A stretch of DNA of 52,856 nt, taken from positions 36,465 through 89,320 of the forward strand of contig DKNY01000015.1 in the NCBI GenBank assembly GCA_002470275.1, in the 5' to 3' direction. Shown here piece after piece: positions 1 through 9,440 of the stretch. How positions within the stretch are numbered: the first letter of the stretch is position 1; the number at the start of each line of letters is the position of its first letter. A model generated the notes under the pieces. It was not told the DNA's origin and did no database searches. It worked only from the letters and a program-made list of their open reading frames with translations. The translations under genes were made by a program, and so were the position numbers. The stretch is from Gammaproteobacteria bacterium UBA7376 (GTDB lineage: Bacteria > Pseudomonadota > Gammaproteobacteria > Pseudomonadales > Azotimanducaceae).

Positions 1-1737
1 AAGTCCACGCTGGCCGATCGCTTTATCCAAAGCTGTGGCGGTTTATCAGAGCGCGAAATGGCGGATCAAGTCCTCGACTCCATGGATCTGGAGCGCGAGC
101 GGGGCATCACGATCAAGGCGCAGTGTGTGACTCTGCACTACAGCCACAGCGATGGAAAAACCTACCAGCTCAACTTTATTGACACCCCTGGACACGTGGA
201 TTTCAGCTACGAGGTGTCACGTTCGCTGGCGGCCTGTGAGGGTGCCCTGCTGGTCGTCGACGCTGCCCAGGGGGTAGAGGCTCAGAGCGTGGCAAATTGC
301 TATACGGCGATTGAGCAAGGACTTGAGGTGCTGCCGGTGCTCAACAAAATAGACCTGCCTCAGGCAGAGCCTGAAAGAGTGGGCGGAGAAATCGAGGACA
401 TCATTGGCCTGGACGTCACCAACGTAGCCGAGGTCAGTGCGAAAACGGGGATGGGGGTGGCAGAACTGCTAGCGCAGCTGGTGGAGGAGATTCCGCCTCC
501 CGAGGGGTCGGATGAGGATGTGCTTCAGGCATTGATCATAGATTCTTGGTTTGATAACTACCTGGGCATCGTCTCCCTAGTGCGGGTGATGGGCGGTCGC
601 TTGAATCGTGGCGACAAAATCTTGGTTAAATCTACAAACAAGGTGCATACCATCGATCAACTAGGGCGCTTTACGCCCAAGCGCGTGCCAGATAAGAGCC
701 TGGGTGCGGGAGAGGTAGGCTATGTCGTAGCGGGCATCAAAGACATCACCGGCGCGCCGGTTGGGGACACCCTGGTGTCCGCGAAAAACGCAGACGTGCC
801 CCAGCTACCCGGCTTTGCAAAGGTTAAACCCCAGGTCTATGCGGGGTTATTTCCGGTTCATTCTGAAGACTTTGAGACCTTTCGTGAGGCATTAGAAAAA
901 CTGGTGCTTAACGACGCTTCATTGTTCTACGAGCCGGAATCCTCCGATGCCTTGGGTTTCGGTTTTCGCTGTGGCTTTCTGGGCATGCTGCATATGGAAA
1001 TCGTGCAGGAACGGTTGGAACGAGAATATGATCTTGATCTCATTACCTCGGCGCCTACCGTGGTCTATGAAGTGGAGCAGGCGGATGGCAGCGTTGTCCA
1101 AGTGGATAACCCCTCTCGATTACCGGCAAATTTTCGCCAAATGCGCGAGCCCATTGCTGAGGTGAATATTTTGGTGCCTCAGGAGTACGTGGGTAACGTC
1201 ATGACGCTTTGCGTGGAGCGTCGAGGCGTTCAGAAAAACATGCAGTTCTCCCAGGGCCAGGTGTCCATGCACTGGGAAATGCCCATGAACGAAGTGGTGA
1301 TGGATTTCTTTGATCGAATAAAGTCGGTAAGCCGAGGTTTTGCCTCGCTAGACTATAGCTTTACCAGGTTCGAGGCCGCGAACCTGGTAAAGCTGGATAT
1401 GCTGATCAATGGCGATAAGGTCGACGCCCTGGCGAGCATCGTGCATCGAGACCAAGCTCAGAGTAGAGGCCGCGGTCTGGCAGAGAAGATGAAAGAATTG
1501 ATTCCCAGACAACTTTTTGATGTGGCGCTACAGGCGGCCATTGGGGGACAAATTGTTGCTCGACAGACCGTCAAGGCGCTGAGAAAAAACGTAACGGCCA
1601 AGTGTTATGGTGGCGACATAACGCGGAAAAAGAAGCTGCTTGAAAAGCAAAAAGAGGGCAAGAAACGGATGAAGCAGTTGGGGCGGGTCGAAATACCCCA
1701 GGAGGCATTCCTGGCCGCTCTGAAGGTGGACAGGTGA
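1..1737 (+). CDS. lepA: Elongation factor 4 (LepA), 5' end outside window
   Basis: Translational GTPase that acts on stalled or mispositioned ribosomes. The frame is open from base 1 and begins at the Lys-Ser-Thr of the P-loop, so about 16 N-terminal residues are missing compared with E. coli LepA. Visible in order: switch I region ([12 protein letters not shown]), G3 DTPGHVDF, G4 NKID, then EF-G-like domains II, III and V and the LepA-specific C-terminal domain with the conserved [21 protein letters not shown] segment (split: [11 protein letters not shown] then [10 protein letters not shown]). The C-terminus is complete. lepB starts 31 bases downstream, the usual lepA-lepB pair. An ATG at 58 lies inside the GTPase domain and is not the true start. 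Confidence 0.97.
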   Translation, partial: KSTLADRFIQSCGGLSEREMADQVLDSMDLERERGITIKAQCVTLHYSHSDGKTYQLNFIDTPGHVDFSYEVSRSLAACEGALLVVDAAQGVEAQSVANCYTAIEQGLEVLPVLNKIDLPQAEPERVGGEIEDIIGLDVTNVAEVSAKTGMGVAELLAQLVEEIPPPEGSDEDVLQALIIDSWFDNYLGIVSLVRVMGGRLNRGDKILVKSTNKVHTIDQLGRFTPKRVPDKSLGAGEVGYVVAGIKDITGAPVGDTLVSAKNADVPQLPGFAKVKPQVYAGLFPVHSEDFETFREALEKLVLNDASLFYEPESSDALGFGFRCGFLGMLHMEIVQERLEREYDLDLITSAPTVVYEVEQADGSVVQVDNPSRLPANFRQMREPIAEVNILVPQEYVGNVMTLCVERRGVQKNMQFSQGQVSMHWEMPMNEVVMDFFDRIKSVSRGFASLDYSFTRFEAANLVKLDMLINGDKVDALASIVHRDQAQSRGRGLAEKMKELIPRQLFDVALQAAIGGQIVARQTVKALRKNVTAKCYGGDITRKKKLLEKQKEGKKRMKQLGRVEIPQEAFLAALKVDR

Positions 1738-1768
1738 CGCTGAGGATGACCAGGCCCGAGGAGCGTTA

Positions 1769-2566
1769 ATGGATATCGATCTACCCTTTTATCTCTTCTG
1801 GGGTGTGGTGATTACCGGGGCTATTTGGTTAGGCGACACCCTGTTTTTTGCCAAGGCCCGCGCAGAAGCGAATCAGCCTAAGGACGGCGATGCGGACGAG
1901 CCCGCTATTGTAGAGTACGCCCGCTCGTTTTTTCCCGTACTGCTGTTGGTCTTCGTGATTCGTGGCTTCGTTGCAGAACCCTATCAAATACCCTCTGAAT
2001 CCATGCTGCCAACGCTAGAGGTTGGGGACTTCATCTTAGTGAATAAATATGCCTACGGGCTTCGCATGCCGGTCTTTAAGGAAAAGCTGCTGAGTGTTGG
2101 GGAGCCGGCGCGGGGAGACATCATGGTCTTCGTTCCGCCTCACGACCACCGGTATTTTATCAAGCGAGTGATCGGCATTCCCGGAGATAGGGTGGCCTAT
2201 GCTGATAAACGCCTGGTGATCAATGGGCGAGAGTTGCCCTATGAATTTGTTCGCACCTTTCAGGATCCGCGCCTGCCATTTTCTTCGGTAGAGTATCAGG
2301 AGGAGATCGGAGGCGTTAAACACAAGATACATCATAGTCGACGATCCGAGCGGGCCCGTAGCTGGGTCGTTGGCGAGGGCGAGTACCTAATGATGGGGGA
2401 TAATCGAGATAATTCCACAGATTCCCGGGCATGGGGCATGGCCCAGGAAGAAAACGTCGTCGGTAAGGCCGTGGCCGTTTGGGCACATAAAGAGCCGGGC
2501 TGGAACCTGCCAACCTTTGAGAAGAACCGATGGCTGGGCGATTCCGGCAGCGTCCCGGCAGAGTAG
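1769..2566 (+). CDS. lepB: Signal peptidase I
   Basis: Inner-membrane serine protease (265 aa) that removes signal peptides from Sec and Tat substrates on the periplasmic face. Two N-terminal hydrophobic segments (about residues 6-22 and 54-68) give the family's topology. The catalytic Ser is S78 in SESML and the general-base Lys is K132 in IKRVIGIPGD. The C-terminal box GDNRDNSTDSRAWG is present. It lies between lepA and rnc, with only 11 bases to the rnc start, so the three are likely co-transcribed. Nothing is missing compared with the family. Confidence 0.97.
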   Translation: MDIDLPFYLFWGVVITGAIWLGDTLFFAKARAEANQPKDGDADEPAIVEYARSFFPVLLLVFVIRGFVAEPYQIPSESMLPTLEVGDFILVNKYAYGLRMPVFKEKLLSVGEPARGDIMVFVPPHDHRYFIKRVIGIPGDRVAYADKRLVINGRELPYEFVRTFQDPRLPFSSVEYQEEIGGVKHKIHHSRRSERARSWVVGEGEYLMMGDNRDNSTDSRAWGMAQEENVVGKAVAVWAHKEPGWNLPTFEKNRWLGDSGSVPAE

Positions 2567-2577
2567 GCTAAGGGATC

Positions 2578-3417
2578 GTGAACAAGGAAAAATTCAAAGC
2601 CGAGGATGTCAGGAAGCTGCAGAAAATTTTGGGCTATGAATTTTCCGACACCCAGCTCCTGTACCAGGCCTTTACTCATAAGAGCTACTCAAAGAAGAAC
2701 AATGAGCGGCTGGAGTTCATTGGTGATGCGGTCCTGGGTTACCTAGTCGCGAGCATGCTTTACCGACTCTATCCAGATGCCCAGGAGGACGCGTTATCGC
2801 TTATGCGGGCGCAGTTGGTGCGCGGCAAGATGCTGGCAGAGATTGCGACGTCTCGAAAGATGGCTGACTTTCTTTTGCTCGGCAGCGGAGAATTGAAATC
2901 TGGCGGCCGCCAGAGAGCGTCCATCCTGGCCGATACCCTGGAAGCGGTTATCGGTGCCGTTCACGAAGACAGCGGCATTGACGCCTGTGCAGCGCTCGTT
3001 GAACGCTTTTTTAAACCGTTGACTGTTAATCTGGATATCGAGAACCTCAAGGACCCAAAAACCCGCCTCCAGGAGCTGCTTCAGGCGCGTGGTTTGGAAC
3101 TGCCCTGCTATGAGGTCGAGGCGGTGTCTGGTGCCGACCATCAACGACAGTATACCGTGAGCTGCTGTGTGCCGGCTTTGGCGTTAAGGGCAACGGCCAT
3201 TGCATCGTCGCGTCGAGCGGCGGAGAAGGCGTCCGCGAACGAGGTCCTACTGTTAGCCGTTGCGCAACGTTTATTTGATGCGCCAGCGGCTAAGAAAAAA
3301 AAGGCAAAAAAGGGTGAGGCAAAATCCCAGGACAAAAAAAGGGCAAAGGAAACCAGGCGCGACGACGCCGAGGGTGCTGGCAAGGGGCTAAAGTCCGGAG
3401 GGCGTCATGTTGTCTGA
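2578..3417 (+). CDS. rnc: Ribonuclease III with long basic C-terminal tail
   Basis: Double-strand-specific endoribonuclease for rRNA and mRNA processing. GTG start. The RNase III signature ERLEFIGDAVLG lies at residues 43-54 (D50), with the second acidic pair at D119 and E122. The dsRNA-binding domain covers about residues 158-225. The protein is 279 aa, against about 226 in E. coli. The extra ~45 residues after the dsRBD are a Lys/Arg-rich low-complexity tail (AAKKKKAKK, DKKRAKETRR). The tail is encoded across an A8 run at 3295-3302 and an A6 run at 3306-3311. The gene overlaps era by 11 bases, which suggests translational coupling. Confidence 0.96.
   Translation: MNKEKFKAEDVRKLQKILGYEFSDTQLLYQAFTHKSYSKKNNERLEFIGDAVLGYLVASMLYRLYPDAQEDALSLMRAQLVRGKMLAEIATSRKMADFLLLGSGELKSGGRQRASILADTLEAVIGAVHEDSGIDACAALVERFFKPLTVNLDIENLKDPKTRLQELLQARGLELPCYEVEAVSGADHQRQYTVSCCVPALALRATAIASSRRAAEKASANEVLLLAVAQRLFDAPAAKKKKAKKGEAKSQDKKRAKETRRDDAEGAGKGLKSGGRHVV
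3295..3311 (+). other. A8 and A6 homopolymer runs inside rnc
   Basis: Two adenine runs separated by GGC lie at the start of the basic tail of RNase III. By reading the frames, gain of one A in the first run gives GGG-TGA within five codons and removes the tail, while loss of one A opens a frame that ends before the normal stop. Such runs can cause polymerase slippage, but use of slippage here is only a possibility. Confidence 0.4.
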
Positions 3418-4300
3418 ACCTACCCAGTGCGGCTATGTGGCCTTGGTTGGACGGCCTAATGTAGGGAAGTCCACGCTACTCAACTATGTGCTGGGTCAGA
3501 AGATTAGCATCACCTCCAGGAAGCCACAGACAACGCGCAGAAATCTCATCGGCGTTGATACCCAGGACGGCAGTCAGGCCATCTATGTGGATACACCCGG
3601 CATCCACCAACAAACCGAACGCGAACTAAACCGATACATGGTCAATCATGCCACCTCCGCCATAGCGGACGTTGACCTGGTGGTCGTCATCATCGAAGGC
3701 GGCAATCAGGGAGAGGCGGATGGGCATGTTCTTGACCTTGTGGCTAGCCATGATGTGCCGAAATTCGCGGTGCTCTCCAAGGTTGATTTATTAAAAGACA
3801 AAACCCTGTTGCTGCCTCAAATCGATGCGCTCAGGGAGCGCAACCTGTTCGAAGAAATTGTGCCGGTGAGCGCCCTGAGATCGGATGGGATCGACAGCTT
3901 TCGAGAGAACGTCTTTAAAAGGCTGCCCACGGCTCCGCATTTCTTTGGTGCAGACGAAGTGACAGACCAATCGGAGCGGTTTTTAGTTGCTGAAATCGTG
4001 CGGGAAAAACTCATGCGTCAGCTGGGGGATGAAATTCCGCATAGCGCAACGGTACTGATTGAGCGTTTCGCTCGTGAACCAAATATTGTGCGTATCCACG
4101 CAGACATATACGTGGAGCGTGACGGTCAAAAACGCATCGTGATCGGCAAGGCCGGCAAGCGCCTTAAACTCATTGGCGAGGAGTCTCGGAAGGCCATAGA
4201 AATCCTGATCGACGCCAAGGTGATGCTGCATCTTTGGGTACGCGTTAAGAAGGGGTGGACCAACAACGTTGGTCAAATGCGTTTCCTGGGATATGACTAA
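3407..4300 (+). CDS. era: GTPase Era
   Basis: Ribosome-associated GTPase (297 aa) needed for 16S rRNA maturation and 30S assembly. P-loop GRPNVGKS is at residues 15-22, DTPG at 62-65, and the G4 motif is SKVD at 124-127 (Ser in place of the usual Asn). The C-terminal KH domain contains VIGKAGKRLKLIG, which binds the 3' end of 16S rRNA. The start ATG lies inside the end of rnc, as in many proteobacteria, so the two are probably translationally coupled. Confidence 0.97.
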   Translation: MLSEPTQCGYVALVGRPNVGKSTLLNYVLGQKISITSRKPQTTRRNLIGVDTQDGSQAIYVDTPGIHQQTERELNRYMVNHATSAIADVDLVVVIIEGGNQGEADGHVLDLVASHDVPKFAVLSKVDLLKDKTLLLPQIDALRERNLFEEIVPVSALRSDGIDSFRENVFKRLPTAPHFFGADEVTDQSERFLVAEIVREKLMRQLGDEIPHSATVLIERFAREPNIVRIHADIYVERDGQKRIVIGKAGKRLKLIGEESRKAIEILIDAKVMLHLWVRVKKGWTNNVGQMRFLGYD

Positions 4301-4344
4301 TACGGACCCCGCTATGCTCCGGTGGCTCGGAGCAGGTTAATACG

Positions 4345-5103
4345 ATGAAGTCACGGCTGCATGAGCCTGCCCTGGTACTCCACGTTAGACCCTATCGGGA
4401 GACCAGCGCCATTGTGCAATTCTTAACGCCAGGTCAGGGACGCTTGGCGGGTGTGATGCGGGGTATTCGAAGCGCCAAACAGCAGCGTAATGCGGTTCAG
4501 CCCTTTTATCTGGGCACCGTAACCCTGAGCGGTCGCGGCGACCTGCTGACGGTTAACCAGTTTGAGCTGCTGCACTTCATCGAATTAAGTGGAGAGGGCC
4601 TGTACGCCGGTTTTTATATATTGGAGCTACTGACTAGGGTATTGCGAGAGCGAGAGGCTGATGCCGGAATTTTTCGCCAGACTCTGAGCGCGTTAGAAAT
4701 CCTGGAAGAGTGTGGAGAAATAGAGCCGTGCCTGCGAAATTTCGAGCTGGATGTGCTGCAGCAGTTGGGGTTGGCGATTCCCTTTAACCATTCGGTGGAC
4801 CCAGACCGCGGGGGCGCGGATCACATTGAGCCCGATCACCTATATGGCTACACGACTGAAGACGGATTCTATGCCCTGGGCAAACTGAGAGGCGCTGCAG
4901 ACGAGGACGCCTTCGAACGTGAAGTCAGGGTCCCAACGTTCAAAGGCGCTGACCTGATTCAGATAGGCCGCAGAAATTTTAGCGACCCTAACGTGAGGCG
5001 AAGCGCCAAGCGATTATTAAGGCGCGCGTTCAAACCCTTGTTGGGGGACCGTCCCCTGATGTCTCGGGCAATGTTCTTATCGGGACCGAAAAATAATGGC
5101 TAA
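4345..5103 (+). CDS. recO: DNA repair protein RecO
   Basis: Recombination mediator (252 aa) of the RecFOR pathway that loads RecA on SSB-coated gapped DNA. It has the N-terminal OB fold (residues about 1-80, beginning with the typical ALVLHVRPYRETSAIV) and a helical C-terminal part. The zinc-binding cysteines of some RecO families are absent, as in other gammaproteobacterial RecO proteins. It follows era by 44 bases. It overlaps rlmD by 8 bases, although in most gammaproteobacteria recO is followed by pdxJ. Confidence 0.95.
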   Translation: MKSRLHEPALVLHVRPYRETSAIVQFLTPGQGRLAGVMRGIRSAKQQRNAVQPFYLGTVTLSGRGDLLTVNQFELLHFIELSGEGLYAGFYILELLTRVLREREADAGIFRQTLSALEILEECGEIEPCLRNFELDVLQQLGLAIPFNHSVDPDRGGADHIEPDHLYGYTTEDGFYALGKLRGAADEDAFEREVRVPTFKGADLIQIGRRNFSDPNVRRSAKRLLRRAFKPLLGDRPLMSRAMFLSGPKNNG

Positions 5104-6436
5104 GAATCCGGTAGAGGTAGAGGTCGCGATTGAAACCCTGGCGGTGGATGGACTCGGCGGCGGTGATCATCAAGAACGTCCAATTTGGGTGCGTAATGCG
5201 CTCCCTGGGGAGGTCGTATCTGCGCGTATTGTAAAACGTCGTGGTGGGGCACGTTATGCGGACGGCCAGCTTCTGGGGACGGCACATCCAGAGCGAATCC
5301 CTTCAGCCTGTCAATACTTCCCTCGCTGCGGGGGCTGCGTACTCCAACACGCAAGCGGTGATTATCAGCTGGCCCATAAGCAGGGAGCCCTGGCTGCGAG
5401 CCTCAAGGCACAGGGTGTGGAGGCCCACTGCTGGCGGCGTCCCTCGAGCCTAGTGCGCCTGGGCTACCGTACCAAGGCCCGTCTCGGGGTGCGGGTTGTT
5501 GGAGGGCAGGTTCTTGTGGGCTTTAGAGAATCCTTTAGCAATCGTGTCGCCAAGCTGCAAAGCTGCCAAACCCTGACCCCTGAACTCAGCGCGTTGATTC
5601 AGCCCCTTAAATCTCTCATCGGTGCCCTGAGTGCGCCGGCCAGCATCCCTCAGGTAGAGCTTGCCCAGGGAGATGATGCCCGGGCATTGATGTTGAGACA
5701 TCTCGAACCGTTGAACCCCGAGGACCTAGGCTTGCTGACGCGCTTCGCCCGAGAGCAGGACGTTCAGGTTATTTTGCAGAGTGGAGGTTATGACACCCTC
5801 CAGGCCTTAGACATGGGACAGGGTGTGCCCGCCATAAAGCCTCTGGCCTATCAGCTACCGGAATACGGACTCAGCCTGCTATTTCAGCCGGATCAATTCA
5901 CCCAGGTGAACGCGCTGATGAATCGGGAGCTGATCCGAACGGCTCTGGCTTATTTGATGCCTCGTCGAGGCGAGGTGATCGCCGATCTGTTTTGCGGCAT
6001 TGGTAACTTTTCCCTCCCCCTGGCCCGCAGTGGGGCCAGAGTGGTGGGTATCGAGGCTTCAGAAAGGGCCATCGCGTCCGCAGAGGACAATGCAGGACGA
6101 AATGGATTGGCGCATCGCTGTCACTTTAAGGCGCAAAATCTCTATACGCCGATGGAGGGCGGTGAGGCCTTGGAGCGCACGGCTCAAGCAGCATTCGGTG
6201 CGGCGCCATCGGCCTTGTTGTTAGATCCTCCGCGCAGCGGTGCCGGAGAAAGGTTGGCGGACTGGGCCAAAATTCCCTCGGTGGAGCGCGTGGCCTACGT
6301 TTCCTGTAACCCCGAGACCTTCGCCGCGGATGCTCGGACACTTGCGGCATGCGGTTATCGACTGCATGAGGTCGGGGTGTACGACATGTTCCCCAATACG
6401 TCGCATATTGAAACGTTGGGTTTCTTTGTTCGCTAG
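5096..6436 (+). CDS. rlmD: 23S rRNA (uracil-1939-C5)-methyltransferase RlmD
   Basis: SAM-dependent m5U methyltransferase acting on U1939 of 23S rRNA (446 aa). It has an N-terminal TRAM domain (about residues 1-65) and an iron-sulfur cluster motif with C72, C78 and C81 plus a fourth Cys in KLQSCQT. The SAM-binding motif is ADLFCGIGNFSLPLA. LLLDPPRSG and the catalytic-Cys motif VSCNPETFAADA lie near the C-terminus. The Fe-S motif and the position next to relA support RlmD rather than RlmC or TrmA. The start lies within the end of recO. Confidence 0.93.
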   Translation: MAKNPVEVEVAIETLAVDGLGGGDHQERPIWVRNALPGEVVSARIVKRRGGARYADGQLLGTAHPERIPSACQYFPRCGGCVLQHASGDYQLAHKQGALAASLKAQGVEAHCWRRPSSLVRLGYRTKARLGVRVVGGQVLVGFRESFSNRVAKLQSCQTLTPELSALIQPLKSLIGALSAPASIPQVELAQGDDARALMLRHLEPLNPEDLGLLTRFAREQDVQVILQSGGYDTLQALDMGQGVPAIKPLAYQLPEYGLSLLFQPDQFTQVNALMNRELIRTALAYLMPRRGEVIADLFCGIGNFSLPLARSGARVVGIEASERAIASAEDNAGRNGLAHRCHFKAQNLYTPMEGGEALERTAQAAFGAAPSALLLDPPRSGAGERLADWAKIPSVERVAYVSCNPETFAADARTLAACGYRLHEVGVYDMFPNTSHIETLGFFVR

Positions 6437-6672
6437 CATCCTTTGTATGAGGCTGTCTGTTTAATTTAGTGAGGAATCAAACCTACCGAATCGAATTGCT
6501 GGGTCAGAGGACACGCCTGATCCGACTAGACATCGGCAGGGGATAAGGCGCTCTCCTCCCAGCATGAGCCCGTCGATTTTAGTTCAGCAAATGCCGAGGG
6601 GCTGATATCCTTCGCTCCCCTTAACGAAGACAGGTCGTATTGGGACGCCACTCCTGAAGCCCAAAACACATC
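6437..6672. other. rlmD-relA intergenic region
   Basis: 236 bases without a convincing gene on either strand. In Pseudomonas-type genomes relA follows rlmD closely, so this gap probably carries the relA promoter and leader. I found no -35/-10 pair with acceptable spacing and no strong terminator hairpin with a U-tract. Confidence 0.35.
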
Positions 6673-8682
6673 ATGGTCAGCGTAACCGCCAAATTACCCA
6701 GGCTCGAAGACGGGGAAATAGATCTTCAGGCCTGGCTTGCGCGCTTCGCTGCAGAATATGAGCACCTAGAAAGCGACCAAGTTGAAAAAACGGTAGTTTG
6801 GCTATCCGAACGCCCCAACGTACCGGTCCATCAGTGTCTTGAACTAGCGGAACTCGTTGCTGAGCTTCGGCTTGACGTCGCGTCGGTCAAGGCTGCGCTA
6901 ATCTATCCAGGACTGCGCCGAGGCGTCATCGAAAGCGCTCAAGTGGCTGGCGTTGTTGGGGCGGAACCTCTCGGCCTGGCATCGGATGTCCTAGCCATGG
7001 CGACCTCGAGCCTCTTGGGCGTGGACGACACGGCGCTGCTGGAAAGTCATCAAGAGGATCAGGTCGAAAATATCCGGCGCATGCTTGCGTCCATGATTAA
7101 GGATTTTCGGGTAGCGGTGCTAAAGCTGGCCGAACGACTTTTGGCACTACGATACGCCAAGCGCTATGACGAAAATCGAAGGCGGCGTATCGCCCATGAA
7201 GCCGGGGTTATCTTTGCCCCATTGGCGAATCGTATGGGCATGTGGCAGCTCAAGTGGGAGTTGGAGGACCTCTCTTTACGGTACCTTCGCGAGGATATCT
7301 ATCTGGGAATTGCCAAGGAACTCAACGACAAGCGGCAAGAACGAGAACGCCAGATATCGGAGCGGGCGCAGCGTATTCAAGAACTGTTGGCTGGCGTCGG
7401 CATTCAGGCTGAGGTGAAGGGCAGAGCGAAAAACATCTTCGGCATTTGGCGCAAAATGCAGAGGAAGGGCATTTCCCTGGATCAGGTCCATGATGTTCGC
7501 GCGGTGCGCATCGTGGTGGAGAGCCTAGCAGACTGCTATGCCGCCTTAGGCGTAATTCACAGTAATTGGCCCCACATTCCCAGCGAGTTTGACGACTACA
7601 TCGCCATGCCCAAGGAGAACGGCTACCAGAGCATTCACACCGCTATCTCTATCGAGGACGGGCGGACGCTAGAGGTGCAAATACGGACCCGGCAAATGCA
7701 CGAGCAGGCAGAGCTGGGCGTCTGTGCACATTGGGCTTATAAAGTTGGTGGAGCGACGGGGTCCGGTGCGCAAACCGAGGACCCTTATTTTGCGCAGAAA
7801 ATGGACTGGCTGCGCCAGGTCATGGAATGGCACGAAGAGTTGGGGGGCATGGAGGACCTGCGAGCGCTGCTCGCTCAGGGTGTGAGCGACGAGCGAGTCT
7901 ATATCACCACGCCTCGGGGCCACGTGGTGGAACTTGCGGCGGGGGCCACGGTCCTGGATTTCGCCTACCGCATTCATACAGAGCTTGGCCACAGCTGCAC
8001 CGGGGGCTTGGTGAATGGCCGTAAGGTGCCCGTAGATGCGGTGCTGCAGACGGGCCAGACGGTTGAAATCCAATCCATTGCCCCGGCAAGGCCGCATCGT
8101 GCTTGGTTAGAGCCCAGCTTGAAATACGTGCACACCCATCGCGCCAGAGCAAAAATCGCCTCCTATTTTAGAGCCCAGCCCGAGGCTAAGCGGTTGGCTC
8201 GAGGACGGCTTATTCTGCGCAACGTCTTCGCCGGAGCAGGCTTTCGGTTACCGGACGAAGCCCAACTGACCCGGCTGGCTGAGGCGCTGGGACACTCAGA
8301 TGTGGCGGCCATGTACCAGGCTGTGGCCGTTGGCGTTGTGAGCTATATCGACCTGGTGGCCAAGGTGCTCACCGAACAGGATTCAATAGAGGGCGTCCAG
8401 CTGCAGCCGGCTCCGGGGCTTGAGGGAGAGGATGTCTTTCCCAGGTCTGTAGGATTTCAGCTGAACGCCGACAATCGCCAAGATTTGCTTCGAGATATTA
8501 CGGATCAGCTGGGTCGATTGGATCTGCCCATCCAGCGCGCGACGGGAGAAGTGGGGGATTCTGATCAAGCAGTCATTCGACTTGAAGTCCTCATCCCAAA
8601 TTGGCAAACCTGTTTGCGACTGTTGAGTCACCTTGCCTACCTGCGAGGCGTTATCGAGGTCCGACGCTGTCATCTAAGCTGA
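6673..8682 (+). CDS. relA: GTP pyrophosphokinase RelA lacking the zinc-finger domain
   Basis: Synthesises (p)ppGpp from ATP and GTP/GDP on ribosomes stalled with uncharged tRNA. Layout: an inactive HD-like N-terminal domain (no HD pair, typical of RelA rather than SpoT), a synthetase domain with EFDD at residues 305-308 followed by YIAMPKENGYQSIHT, TGS about 409-470 including the HTELGHSC region, a helical domain to about 576, and an ACT/RRM domain about 593-669. At 669 aa it is some 75 aa shorter than E. coli RelA. The missing part is the conserved zinc-finger (CC) domain that should lie between the helical and ACT domains: no Cys-Cys motif and no PIPGD are present, only a linker of about 16 residues. 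Catalytic and tRNA-sensing parts look intact. Confidence 0.95.
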   Translation: MVSVTAKLPRLEDGEIDLQAWLARFAAEYEHLESDQVEKTVVWLSERPNVPVHQCLELAELVAELRLDVASVKAALIYPGLRRGVIESAQVAGVVGAEPLGLASDVLAMATSSLLGVDDTALLESHQEDQVENIRRMLASMIKDFRVAVLKLAERLLALRYAKRYDENRRRRIAHEAGVIFAPLANRMGMWQLKWELEDLSLRYLREDIYLGIAKELNDKRQERERQISERAQRIQELLAGVGIQAEVKGRAKNIFGIWRKMQRKGISLDQVHDVRAVRIVVESLADCYAALGVIHSNWPHIPSEFDDYIAMPKENGYQSIHTAISIEDGRTLEVQIRTRQMHEQAELGVCAHWAYKVGGATGSGAQTEDPYFAQKMDWLRQVMEWHEELGGMEDLRALLAQGVSDERVYITTPRGHVVELAAGATVLDFAYRIHTELGHSCTGGLVNGRKVPVDAVLQTGQTVEIQSIAPARPHRAWLEPSLKYVHTHRARAKIASYFRAQPEAKRLARGRLILRNVFAGAGFRLPDEAQLTRLAEALGHSDVAAMYQAVAVGVVSYIDLVAKVLTEQDSIEGVQLQPAPGLEGEDVFPRSVGFQLNADNRQDLLRDITDQLGRLDLPIQRATGEVGDSDQAVIRLEVLIPNWQTCLRLLSHLAYLRGVIEVRRCHLS

Positions 8683-8700
8683 AAGGGAAGGCCGAGGCGC

Positions 8701-8712
8701 TGCAATATTGCA
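8701..8712. promoter_or_regulatory. 12-bp perfect palindrome upstream of adk
   Basis: TGCAATATTGCA is a perfect inverted repeat, with a further TGCAA at 8725-8729 that forms a second, wider inverted repeat with its right half. It lies in the 99-base relA-adk spacer, 70 bases before the adk start. It could be an operator. I do not recognise it as a known binding site, and a short AT-rich palindrome can arise by chance. Confidence 0.25.
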
Positions 8713-8781
8713 AGACCGAAATTCTGCAAATTACGCTAAGATGTCGCCTGGCTTTGCCGCCATCCACCTGGAGCACAATAA

Positions 8782-9435
8782 ATGAAAATAATTCTCTTAG
8801 GGCCCCCCGGTGCAGGGAAGGGGACCCAGGCACAGTTTATTAAAGAAAGCCTCGGAATCCCTCAGATATCTACGGGAGATATGTTGAGAGCTGCCGTCAG
8901 CTCTGGCAGCGAACTTGGTGAACGGGTCAAGGCGGTGATGGATTCGGGCTCCCTGGTGTCGGATGAAATCATCATCGACCTGGTCAAGGCACGCATCGCC
9001 GAATCGGACTGCAGTCGGGGTTTCCTGTTTGATGGCTTTCCGAGAACGATTCCTCAGGCGGCAGCCATGGAGCATGTTGGGGTGCCCATCGATGCGGTGA
9101 TCGAAATTCAAGCAGATGATGAGGAACTCGTTCGACGTATTACCGGGCGCCGAGTGCATCCCGCATCTGGCCGCGTCTACCACGTTGTCTATAGCCCACC
9201 CAAGCAGCCAGACCTGGACGATGAAACCGGGGATGCCCTGGTCCAGCGAGAAGATGATACCGAGGCGACGGTGCGTGACCGGCTCGCAGTTTATTACGCC
9301 CAGACACAGCCGCTGGTGGACTTTTATCGCGACCAGGCTGGTCTGGAATATATTGAGATCGACGGTCGTGGCGAGGTTCAGGCTATCAAGGCTGCCATTG
9401 CACAAAGCTTAGACCAGCTGTCGTCCCAAGCTTAG
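8782..9435 (+). CDS. adk: Adenylate kinase
   Basis: Interconverts ATP + AMP and 2 ADP (217 aa, long form). P-loop GPPGAGKGT is at residues 7-15 and the DGFPRT motif is present. The LID domain is the long type but without the zinc-binding cysteines ([14 protein letters not shown]), as in enterobacterial Adk. It ends five bases from the stop of the convergent moeA. In Pseudomonas mazG follows relA; here adk takes that place. Confidence 0.97.
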   Translation: MKIILLGPPGAGKGTQAQFIKESLGIPQISTGDMLRAAVSSGSELGERVKAVMDSGSLVSDEIIIDLVKARIAESDCSRGFLFDGFPRTIPQAAAMEHVGVPIDAVIEIQADDEELVRRITGRRVHPASGRVYHVVYSPPKQPDLDDETGDALVQREDDTEATVRDRLAVYYAQTQPLVDFYRDQAGLEYIEIDGRGEVQAIKAAIAQSLDQLSSQA

Positions 9436-9440
9436 GTCCC

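Noticed and set aside
8797..9405. Open frame of 202 codons on the minus strand opposite adk
   Set aside because: Antisense to adk almost end to end; no domain recognised.
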